DNA from: VRUE01 sp046733315
GTDB taxonomy: Bacteria > Actinomycetota > Thermoleophilia > Solirubrobacterales > 70-9
DNA length: 35,574 nt
Assembly (NCBI GenBank): GCA_046733315.1
Contig: JBKPOV010000109.1
Coordinates: 1 to 35,574, forward strand
Direction of reading: 5' to 3'
Below, piece by piece: positions 1 to 6,635 of the stretch. Each line of letters starts with the position of its first letter. Positions within the stretch are counted from its first letter, which is position 1. Below the pieces are notes generated by a model, which saw only the letters and a program-made list of their open reading frames with translations, was not told the DNA's origin and made no database searches. Both the position numbers and the translations under genes were made by a program.

Positions 1-388
1 CCTCGGCGGCGCGAGCGAGCACCTGCTCGAGGACCGGGCGCCGCGCGGTCAGCGTCACGAAGCGATCGTCGCCGGGGCGCGCGCTGCGATCGGCGATCGT
101 CGGCGGCATGATGCCGAGCACGTCGAAGCGCTAGCCGCCCGCGTCGGCGAGGGCCGCGGCCACGTCGGGCAGCTCCTCCTCGAGCAGCATGCGGCCGCGG
201 GGCTGCAGGTAGTGCGGCTGGCGGAACTGCGCGACGCCCTCGCGCGACCAGTCCTCCCACGCGCCGGCCGGCTCGTGGGGCACCGGCGCGGGATCGCGCT
301 CGACGAGCGTCACCGCGTGGCCGTCGCGCGCCAGCAGCAGGCCGCTGAACAGCCCGGAGATCCCGCCGCCGAGAACCACGATCTTCAT
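1..388 (-). pseudogene. FAD-dependent oxidoreductase, 5' part, interrupted by in-frame TAG
   Basis: The N-terminus is a Rossmann FAD/NAD-binding fold: it opens with MKIVVLGGGISGLFSG, the GxGxxG dinucleotide motif, and has an acidic residue (LVERD) at the end of strand 2. The frame from the ATG at 386-388 is broken by a TAG at 131-133 after 85 codons. The same frame then continues to the window edge for 43 sense codons with coherent protein-like sequence (RFDVLGIMPPTIADRS, then a RPGDDRFVTLTARRPVLEQVL stretch read as two parts), as expected of a flavin monooxygenase/geranylgeranyl-reductase-like protein. I infer one gene with a point nonsense mutation, an amber readthrough or a base-call error. 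The 3' part lies outside the window. It is divergent from glnB. Confidence 0.6.
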
Positions 389-435
389 CGTGGCGGCGAG
401 CCTACGCTCGCCCGCGAGCGGCAGTCAACCGCCGC

Positions 436-464
436 GCGCGCGACACCCGGTCCAGGTCGCGCGC
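436..464. promoter_or_regulatory. GC-rich hairpin between the FAD gene and glnB
   Basis: GCGCGCGAC at 436-444 is the exact inverse complement of GTCGCGCGC at 456-464, with an 11-nt loop. It lies in the 168-bp divergent intergenic region, upstream of glnB. There is no T-tract, so it is not a typical terminator; it could be part of the glnB leader or an operator. Alternating GC sequence makes chance pairing more likely. I see no convincing nitrogen-regulator box. Confidence 0.3.
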
Positions 465-556
465 GGGATCGTTGTACAGCCGGGCCATAGACGTCGCCGG
501 ATCTTTGGCCGATGGGACAACGACACCGCGCGGGCCCGACGGCGAGCCTCCAGGCC

Positions 557-910
557 ATGAAGCTCGTGATCGGCATCGTCCGCCCGGACAAGGCAAACGA
601 CGTACTGGAGGCGCTGTACCGCGCCGAGGTGCGAGGAATCTCGATGAGCCGCGTGCAGGGTCACGGCGGCGAGTTGGAGCGGGTCGAGACCTATCGCGGC
701 ACCACCGTGAAGATGGGCCTCGCCGAGAAGGTGCGCTTCGAGATCGCCGTCTCCGACGAGTTCGTGCAGCCGACCGTCGATGCCCTCTGCGAGGGGGCGC
801 GAACCGGCGCGGTCGGCGACGGCAAGATCTTCGTCCTCCCACTCGATCAGGCGGTGCGCATCCGCACCGGCGAGACCGACCATGGCGCCGTGACGCCGGT
901 GGACAAGTGA
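557..910 (+). CDS. glnB: PII nitrogen regulatory protein without Tyr51
   Basis: This is a 117-residue cytosolic PII signal protein, expected to be a trimer that binds ATP/ADP and 2-oxoglutarate and controls nitrogen uptake. It aligns without gaps to E. coli GlnB from residue 1 to 51. The conserved T-loop base YRG is at 46-48, and the C-terminal signature GDGKIFVLPL is followed by RIRTGE. At the residue normally uridylylated or adenylylated (Tyr51) there is Val51, preceded by Thr49-Thr50, so classical T-loop tyrosine modification is not possible. I chose the ATG at 557 because it begins the first PII strand (MKLVIGIVRP); the frame is open further upstream but does not look PII-like there. The stop overlaps the GTG of the ammonium transporter, so PII probably gates that channel directly. 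Confidence 0.92.
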   Translation: MKLVIGIVRPDKANDVLEALYRAEVRGISMSRVQGHGGELERVETYRGTTVKMGLAEKVRFEIAVSDEFVQPTVDALCEGARTGAVGDGKIFVLPLDQAVRIRTGETDHGAVTPVDK

Positions 911-2220
911 GCGTCGTGGCGCTGCTGGCCGCGGTTCCGCAGGTCGACTCGGGCGACACCGCCTGGATGCTGGCCGCGACCGCGCTGGTACTGATGATGA
1001 CCCCGGCGCTGGGGCTCTTCTACGCGGGCCTGGTCCGTTCGAAGAACACGCTCAACACCTTCATGATGTGCGTCGCCGCGATCGCCGTCGCGATGGTCAC
1101 CTGGGCGCTGGTCGGCTACTCGCTGGCCTTCGACGGCACCGGCGACCTGATCGGGGGCCTCGGCTACGTCGGCCTGCACGGCGTCGACTTCCTGCCGCGC
1201 AACGACGAATCGACCATCCCCCACCTGCTCTTCATGGCCTTCCAGGCCACCTTCTGCATCATCACCGTGGCGTTGATCTCCGGCGCCGTGGTCGAGCGCA
1301 TGCGCTTCGGCGCCTTCCTCGTCTTCGCCGCACTCTGGTCGGTGCTGGTTTACGCCGTGCTCGCCCACTGGGCGTTCGGCGGCGGCTGGCTTGCGGAGCG
1401 CGGCACGCTCGACTTTGCCGGCGGCGTCCCGGTCGAGATGGCCTCCGGCTTCTCCGCCCTCGCGGCCGCGCTGGTTGTCGGCTCGCGCAAGGACTACGGG
1501 CGCCAGGCGCTGCTGCCGCATAACGCGATGTACGTGCTGCTCGGCGCCGGTCTGCTCTGGTTCGGCTGGTTCGGCTTCAACGGCGGCAGCGGCTTCAACA
1601 CCGGCACCAACAGCGTGCTCGCCTTCACCAACACCCTGATCACACCGGCCTGCGCGCTCGTCACCTGGTTCGTCCTCGACTTGATCCGCGGCCGCAAGGT
1701 GACCGCGATCGGCGCTGCCACGGCGATCATCGTCGGCTGCGTATTGATCACCCCGGCGGGCGGCTTCATCAGCCCCGGCTGGGCGATGGTGCTCGGTTTC
1801 CTCGGGGCGCTGCCCTGCTACGCGGTGATCGTCTGGCGTCCCCGCACTCGGGTCGACGAGACGCTCGACGTGCTCGCCGCCCACGGCATCGCCGGCTTCA
1901 CCGGCATCCTCTTCATCGGCCTCGTCGCCCAGATCGGCTGGAACGGCCTCGCCGACGGCCTCTTCTACGGCAACGCCGAGCAGCTGCTCGACCAGGCTCT
2001 GGCAGCGATCTCCGCCCCCGCCTACGCCTTCACCGTCACCTTCGTGCTGCTCAAGCTGATCGGGGCGCTGATGCCACTGCGCGCCTCCGAGCACGACGAG
2101 GCGGTGGGTATGGACGTCACCTACCACGGCGAGGAGGCCTACGTCACCGGCGAGGGCGCGATCCTCGTCGTCCCCGAGGACGGCATCACCGCCCCCGTTC
2201 CAGTCGCCGACCCCGGCTAG
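907..2220 (+). CDS. amt: ammonium transporter, Amt family, with Glu at the first twin-His site
   Basis: This is a 437-residue inner-membrane ammonium channel/transporter with about 11 membrane helices. Family marks are ALGLFYAGLVRSKN near the N-terminus, the outer gate FQATF, ALISGAVVERMRF, HWAFGGGWL (the S1-site Trp region) and WFGFNGGSGFNTG. The second pore histidine is His326 (AAHGIAG). The first, His168 in E. coli AmtB within VVHINA, is replaced by Glu177 (PVEMAS), as in fungal Mep1/Mep3. I chose the GTG at 907, which overlaps the glnB stop by 4 bp (GTGA); a second in-frame GTG is at 916. The short hydrophobic start (ALLAAVPQ) agrees with a membrane protein. The operon order PII then Amt is the reverse of the enterobacterial glnK-amtB order. 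Confidence 0.93.
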   Translation: MSVVALLAAVPQVDSGDTAWMLAATALVLMMTPALGLFYAGLVRSKNTLNTFMMCVAAIAVAMVTWALVGYSLAFDGTGDLIGGLGYVGLHGVDFLPRNDESTIPHLLFMAFQATFCIITVALISGAVVERMRFGAFLVFAALWSVLVYAVLAHWAFGGGWLAERGTLDFAGGVPVEMASGFSALAAALVVGSRKDYGRQALLPHNAMYVLLGAGLLWFGWFGFNGGSGFNTGTNSVLAFTNTLITPACALVTWFVLDLIRGRKVTAIGAATAIIVGCVLITPAGGFISPGWAMVLGFLGALPCYAVIVWRPRTRVDETLDVLAAHGIAGFTGILFIGLVAQIGWNGLADGLFYGNAEQLLDQALAAISAPAYAFTVTFVLLKLIGALMPLRASEHDEAVGMDVTYHGEEAYVTGEGAILVVPEDGITAPVPVADPG

Positions 2221-2230
2221 CGGCGGCGCG

Positions 2231-3808
2231 CTATACCTGGGCGGTGTCTGCTTCGGCCGCCACCGCCTTGCCGTGGCGGATCAGATCGGCGGCTCGCTCG
2301 GCGATCGCGATCGTCGGCGCGTTGGTGTTGCCGCGCGGCACCGTCGGCATCACCGAGGCATCGACGACGCGGATGCCCTCGAGGCCCTCGACCCGTAGCT
2401 CGCTGTCGACGACCGAGCCGATCGCGCAGGTGCCAACCGGGTGGTAGATCTCGAAGGTGGTCCGGGCGATGTGGGCGCGCAGGGCGTCCTCGGAGTCATC
2501 GGCCGGCGCGGTGAACGGCTCGGCCGCGTAAGGGCGGAAAGCGGGCTGGGCGCAGATCTCTTCGACCAAAAGCACCGCGTCCATCATCCGCGCCATGTCC
2601 GCCTCGGACGCGTAGAAGTTGTTGCGAACAATCGGCTTCGCGGTCGGGTCGGCTGAGGCGAGGCGCACCGAGCCGCGGCTCTCCGCCGTGAGCAGACAGG
2701 GTGAGACCCAGACTCCGTGCGCCTCCGGGTCCGACATCCCCTCGTCGACGATCTGGATCGGGGCGACGTGGAGCTGGACGTCGGGCGCCTCGGCGTCACC
2801 GCCGACGCGGGCAAAGCCACCCGATTCGGCGAGGTTGGAGGCGAACGGGCCGGTCTGCGATGCCTCGAACTCAGCCATCGCCGCCGGCTCCAGCGCCAAC
2901 AGCAGGCTCTCCGGCTCGGGCGTGGTCCAGACGCCGTAGCTGGCCGGATGGTCGCTGAGGTTCTCCCCCACGGCGGGCTGGTCAAGTAGGACCTCGATTT
3001 CGCGCATCGTCAAGTGCTCGGCCGGCCCGACGCCGGAGAGCATCAGCAGCTGCGGCGAGTTGTAGGCGCCGCCGCAGAGGATCACCTCGCGCTCGGCGCG
3101 CAGCTCCTGCGGTTGACCGAGCTGGCTCGCCTCGACGCCGACCGCGCGCTTGCCATCGAAGAGCACGCGGTTGACGTGCATGTAGGGCATCACGGTCAGG
3201 TTCGGCCGCTCGCTCGCCGGGTGCAGGTAGGAGACAGCGGCGCTCGCACGCATGCCGCCGCGTTGGGTCACCTGGTACATGCCGACCCCGTCCTGCTCGG
3301 CGCCGTTGAAGTCCTCGTTGCGGCTCAACCCCGCCTCCACCCCGGCCTCGACGAAAGCGGGTGAGATCGCGTTGCCGGAGCGCTGGTCGGAGACCGGCAG
3401 CGGCCCGCCGATGGCGTGCCAGTCCGAAGCGCCGCGCTCATTGTCCTCGGCCTTGAGGAAATAGGGGAAGAGGTCGTCCCAAGCCCAGCCGCTGACCCCC
3501 CACTCGTCATAGTCACGGCGGTTGCCGCGGATGTAGATCATCGCGTTGACCGAGGAGGAGCCGCCGAGCACCTTGCCGCGGGGCAGCGAGATCTGACGGC
3601 CGCAGCAGTTCGGCTCGGGTGCCGAGTGGTAGTCCCAGTCGACCTCGGTGCGGGCGAGCTGCAGGTAGCCGAGCGGCACGTGGATGTTCTGGTTGACGTC
3701 CGGCGGTCCGGCCTCGAGCAGCAGGACGCTGACCTCGGGGTCCTCAGAAAGCCGCGCCGCAAGCACGCAGCCGGCCGATCCGGCCCCGACGATCACGTAG
3801 TCGTACAT
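2231..3808 (-). CDS. GMC family oxidoreductase (choline/alcohol dehydrogenase-like)
   Basis: This is a 525-residue flavoenzyme of the glucose-methanol-choline family. The N-terminal FAD motif is YDYVIVGAGSAGCVLAARL. The GMC signatures GKVLGGSSSVNAMIYIRG and GGAYNSPQLLMLSGVGP are both present. The C-terminal active-site histidine region is YHPVGTCAIG, followed by VVDASVMPTVPRGNTNAPT, which completes the FAD site. Length is normal for choline dehydrogenase-like and polyethylene-glycol dehydrogenase-like members. The start is the ATG at 3806-3808, preceded on the coding strand by AAGGAG at good spacing; longer reading upstream is not needed. The substrate is not predictable: there is no neighbouring betaine aldehyde dehydrogenase or transporter, so a primary alcohol is only a family-level guess. 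Confidence 0.88.
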   Translation of the reverse strand: MYDYVIVGAGSAGCVLAARLSEDPEVSVLLLEAGPPDVNQNIHVPLGYLQLARTEVDWDYHSAPEPNCCGRQISLPRGKVLGGSSSVNAMIYIRGNRRDYDEWGVSGWAWDDLFPYFLKAEDNERGASDWHAIGGPLPVSDQRSGNAISPAFVEAGVEAGLSRNEDFNGAEQDGVGMYQVTQRGGMRASAAVSYLHPASERPNLTVMPYMHVNRVLFDGKRAVGVEASQLGQPQELRAEREVILCGGAYNSPQLLMLSGVGPAEHLTMREIEVLLDQPAVGENLSDHPASYGVWTTPEPESLLLALEPAAMAEFEASQTGPFASNLAESGGFARVGGDAEAPDVQLHVAPIQIVDEGMSDPEAHGVWVSPCLLTAESRGSVRLASADPTAKPIVRNNFYASEADMARMMDAVLLVEEICAQPAFRPYAAEPFTAPADDSEDALRAHIARTTFEIYHPVGTCAIGSVVDSELRVEGLEGIRVVDASVMPTVPRGNTNAPTIAIAERAADLIRHGKAVAAEADTAQV

Positions 3809-3956
3809 CAACCGCTCCTTCCCATTGGCTGCAACGCGTTGACCCCTTCGCGGGGGGATAACGCGCTTCACCGGAGCCCATTCCGGCTTTGACGAGTGTA
3901 CGCCCGCCCCGCCAGGATGCGAGCGATTTCCTGACCGGCTGCTACCGTGAGGGAGT

Positions 3957-4042
3957 CGGGTTTGGCGCAACCGCCACCCGAGAGGTTCCGTTTCCTCCGT
4001 GCGCTCCGTGCGTTTTGGGGTCGCTGGATCTCCCCTAAACGC
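3957..4042 (+). promoter_or_regulatory. structured 5' leader of the DEAD-box helicase
   Basis: Three elements lie in the 100 bases before the helicase start. A stem-loop at 3957-3980 pairs CGGGT..GGCG with CGCC.ACCCG around a CAAC loop, with a 2-nt bulge. An exact tandem 9-mer CTCCGTGCG occupies 3995-4012. A hairpin pairs GCGTTTTGGGG (4010-4020) with CCCCTAAACGC (4032-4042), 10 of 11 pairs with one internal U-U mismatch and an 11-nt loop. The last stem ends 2 nt before the ribosome binding site AAGAAGGAG (4045-4053). A role in temperature or autogenous control of helicase translation is inference; long structured leaders are known for cold-induced RNA helicases. Confidence 0.45.
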
Positions 4043-4064
4043 TCAAGAAGGAGCTACAACAATC

Positions 4065-5279
4065 GTGTCATTTGCCGATCTCGGCATCTCCAAAGACGTG
4101 GTGCGCGCGCTCGCTAAGCGCGACATCACCCAGCCGTTCCCAGTCCAGCAGCTCGTCATCAGCGACGCCCTCGCCGGGCATGATCTGCTCGTCCAGTCAC
4201 CGACTGGATCCGGCAAGACCTTCGCCTTCGGCATCCCGTTGATCGACCGGATCGAGCCCGGCAGCAAGGGCGTCTCCGCTCTGGTGCTGGCGCCGACCCG
4301 CGAGTTGGCAAGTCAGATCGTCGACGAGCTGAGCTCGATCGCCCGCTCGCGCAATCTGCACATCGCCGCCGTCTACGGCGGCGTCGGCTTCGGCCCTCAG
4401 ATCAAGGCTGCACAGCGCGCCGACATCATCGTCGCTACTCCCGGTCGGCTCGAGGACCTGATCGCGCGCGGCGCGATCAATCTGAAGGCCGTCCGCATGC
4501 TCGTCCTCGACGAGGCCGACCGGATGCTCGACATGGGCTTCAAGCCCGCCGTGAGCCGGATCGTCGCCCACACCCCGGCGCAGCGCCAGACGCTCTTCTT
4601 CTCGGCCACGCTGGAGGGCGCCACCGGCAAGCTTGCCTCCGCCTACACCCGCGATCCGCGTCACCACACGCACACCCCTCCGCAGCGCAGCAAGACGGAG
4701 ATCGAACACCGCTTCGTCCACGTCGACTCCCAGGCCGCCAAGCTCGACCATCTGGCCGGCGCGCTGCGCGGGCCCGATGGTGGCCGCACGCTGGTCTTCG
4801 TCCGCACCAAGCGCGGCGCCGACCGCCTGGTCAGGCGCCTGCGCACACGCGAACTCGAGGCCGTCGCGATGCACGGCGACAAGAGCCAGGGCCAGCGCGA
4901 ACGGGCGCTCGCTCGCTTCGAGCGCGGCGAGATCGAAGTCCTCGTCGCCACCGACGTGGCTGCCCGCGGCATCGACGTCGCCGACATCGCCCACGTGATC
5001 AATTTCGACGCCCCCGGCGACCGCGACTCCTACGTGCACCGGGTCGGTCGCACCGGCCGCGCCGGACGGCCTGGCGCCGGCACCAGCTTCGTGCTCACCG
5101 AACAGGCGGCCGAGATGCGCCGCATCGCCCGCGACCTCGACCTGGTCCGCGAGTTCGACCAGAGCCTCGGTCACCTGGCGAGCTCGGAATCTTCCTCCAA
5201 CGGCAACTCCGCCGTCACCCGCAAGCCATCGTCTGGACAGCGCTCGCGCCGCCGGCGCCGGCGCAAGGTGGCCGCATGA
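4065..5279 (+). CDS. DEAD-box ATP-dependent RNA helicase (RhlE/CshA-like)
   Basis: This is a 404-residue cytosolic RNA helicase that unwinds RNA duplexes with ATP, in ribosome assembly or RNA decay. All core motifs are visible: Q motif (FADLGISKDVV..FPVQQ), Walker A TGSGKT (Lys51), PTRELASQ, TPGRLEDL, DEAD at 149-152, SAT, LVFVRTKRGADRL, ATDVAARGIDV and HRVGRTGRAG. The last ~30 residues are Ser/Lys/Arg-rich and end RSRRRRRRKVAA, probably an unstructured RNA-binding tail. I chose the GTG at 4065 because AAGAAGGAG sits 11 nt upstream and the protein then begins right at the Q-motif helix. The stop overlaps the next ATG by 4 bp (ATGA), so the downstream Cys/HTH protein is probably translationally coupled. 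Confidence 0.93.
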   Translation: MSFADLGISKDVVRALAKRDITQPFPVQQLVISDALAGHDLLVQSPTGSGKTFAFGIPLIDRIEPGSKGVSALVLAPTRELASQIVDELSSIARSRNLHIAAVYGGVGFGPQIKAAQRADIIVATPGRLEDLIARGAINLKAVRMLVLDEADRMLDMGFKPAVSRIVAHTPAQRQTLFFSATLEGATGKLASAYTRDPRHHTHTPPQRSKTEIEHRFVHVDSQAAKLDHLAGALRGPDGGRTLVFVRTKRGADRLVRRLRTRELEAVAMHGDKSQGQRERALARFERGEIEVLVATDVAARGIDVADIAHVINFDAPGDRDSYVHRVGRTGRAGRPGAGTSFVLTEQAAEMRRIARDLDLVREFDQSLGHLASSESSSNGNSAVTRKPSSGQRSRRRRRRKVAA

Positions 5280-5674
5280 GCAGCACGGCGAGCACAGCGA
5301 CGAAGTGGACCTGCGCAGGCTGCGGTGTTAGCGCCAGTCGCATCGATGGTGGACCCGTGCCGCTGCCCGAGACCTGGGTCCACTCGTCCGAGGGTCTCTA
5401 CTGCCTGGTCTGCCGCCGCGCACGCGCGGCGGAGGCCGCGCTCGACTCCGCCCCCAGCGACAGTCCCGTCGCCGCGCGGGCAAAACTGCGCCGGGCCGCG
5501 CTGATCGAGTTCGAGGTCAGCCGCACGCCCGATCATGCCGACGGGATGATCGCGAGGGCCTGCCGGACGTCGGTCTCGGCCGTCTCGAGGGCGCGCCGTC
5601 GTCTCGAGATCCCCGACCCGCCGCCGCCTTCGAAAGCATCGCGCGCTAAGCATCGCGCCGCCGCCAGCCGATAA
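5276..5674 (+). CDS. small zinc-ribbon plus helix-turn-helix-like protein
   Basis: This is a 132-residue protein of no family I can name. The N-terminal half has CAGC (residues ~13-16) and CLVC, 30-odd residues apart, a CxxC..CxxC arrangement suited to one zinc ion. The C-terminal half (FEVSRTPDHADGMIARACRT, then SVSAVSRARRRLEIP) looks like a helix-turn-helix with a basic second helix, and the tail is Lys/Arg/Ala-rich. Both parts suggest a nucleic-acid-binding protein. The start ATG overlaps the helicase stop (ATGA), so the two are probably made together; an accessory RNA- or DNA-binding role is inferred from this coupling only. Confidence 0.7.
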   Translation: MSSTASTATKWTCAGCGVSASRIDGGPVPLPETWVHSSEGLYCLVCRRARAAEAALDSAPSDSPVAARAKLRRAALIEFEVSRTPDHADGMIARACRTSVSAVSRARRRLEIPDPPPPSKASRAKHRAAASR

Positions 5675-5695
5675 GGAACCCGTGGCGGCGTTAGC

Positions 5696-6562
5696 GTGCA
5701 GATAGGGATCGGGCTCGCCGTTGCCGCTGCGCTGCTGACGAACCTCGCTTCGCTGCTCAAGCACCGTGGCTGCCATCGCGCCGCTCCGGTTCGCATCGCC
5801 GAACCGCTGCGCAGCGCCCGCAACCTCGCTTCCTCGCCTTGGTTCGCCGCCGGCTGGGGAGTCGCAGCGGTTGCCTGGCTGATCCACATCGCCGCGCTCT
5901 CCCTGGCACCGATCTCGATCGTCCAGGCCGTGCTCGCCGGCGGCGCGGTCACCCTCGCGGTGATGGCGCAGCGTCTCTTCGGCGATGCGGTCGAGCGGCG
6001 CCAGTGGTTCGCCCTGCTGCTCGGTGGCGCCGGTCTGGCGCTGCTCGTGCTCACGGTCCCCCACTTCAGCGGCAACCACTCCGGCTTTGAGATCGGCGGC
6101 ATGCTCGGCTTCGAGGGCGGCTTGGCGCTGCTCGCCTGCGGCCTCGCGCTTGGCCATCGCTCAGAGCGACTGGCCGACCACAGCGAGGTCGTGCTCGCCG
6201 CGATCGCCGGCATCCTCTTCGCCCTCGCCGGCGTCGCGATCAAGGGATTGACCGGTGTGGGCGAGGTCTCGATCGTCGTGCTTGCGCCCTGGATCGGACT
6301 GACGGTCGTTGCCGGCATCGGCGCCCAGTACACCGCCGCCACGGCGCTTCAGCGTGGCGGCGCGATCGAGACGATCGGCCTGATCGGCCTCGTCGCCAAC
6401 GCCGCCCAGATCGCGGCGGGAGTGCTCGTCTTCGGCGACCCGCTTTCGTCGAACCCGCTCGGCCTCGCCCTGCAGGCGAGCGCCTTCGCGATGGTCTGCG
6501 CCTCGGCGCTGCTCATCCCCGGCCGCGGCGCCGGCGCCCAACCGCTTCCCGCCATCCCCTAG
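5696..6562 (+). CDS. DMT/EamA-like integral membrane protein
   Basis: This is a 288-residue membrane protein with about nine predicted hydrophobic helices (first AVAAALLTNLASLL, last FAMVCASALLIP) and few charged residues in them. The fold resembles the drug/metabolite transporter superfamily, including NIPA-like members: a first helix ending in a LLKHRG-type loop, then SLAPISIVQAVLAGG and a second-half repeat VGEVSIVVLAPWIGLTVVAGIGAQYTA read as two halves. The start is a GTG at 5696; the nearest AAGGA (5673) is too far upstream to help, so the start is moderately sure. It follows the Cys/HTH gene by 21 bp and may share its transcript. The substrate is unknown. Confidence 0.75.
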   Translation: MQIGIGLAVAAALLTNLASLLKHRGCHRAAPVRIAEPLRSARNLASSPWFAAGWGVAAVAWLIHIAALSLAPISIVQAVLAGGAVTLAVMAQRLFGDAVERRQWFALLLGGAGLALLVLTVPHFSGNHSGFEIGGMLGFEGGLALLACGLALGHRSERLADHSEVVLAAIAGILFALAGVAIKGLTGVGEVSIVVLAPWIGLTVVAGIGAQYTAATALQRGGAIETIGLIGLVANAAQIAAGVLVFGDPLSSNPLGLALQASAFAMVCASALLIPGRGAGAQPLPAIP

Positions 6563-6635
6563 AAACAGCGCCGGCGCGACAGGCCCCAGTGCCCGCCGCG
6601 CCGTGCTTGCTAGGCGTCCTTCTACCGCCGCCCGC

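Noticed and set aside
847..2127. 426-codon open frame antisense to the ammonium transporter
   Set aside because: Its residues are Gly/Asp/Glu/His/Val-rich with no hydrophobic core, as expected of a GC-phase shadow of a strong gene; Amt motifs on the plus strand decide.
4197..5174. 325-codon frame antisense to the helicase
   Set aside because: Shadow of helicase codons; no start context or domain, and all DEAD motifs lie on the plus strand.
5171..6157. 328-codon frame antisense to the Cys/HTH and DMT genes
   Set aside because: Low-complexity Arg/Gly/Ala/Glu content and it spans two real genes on the other strand.
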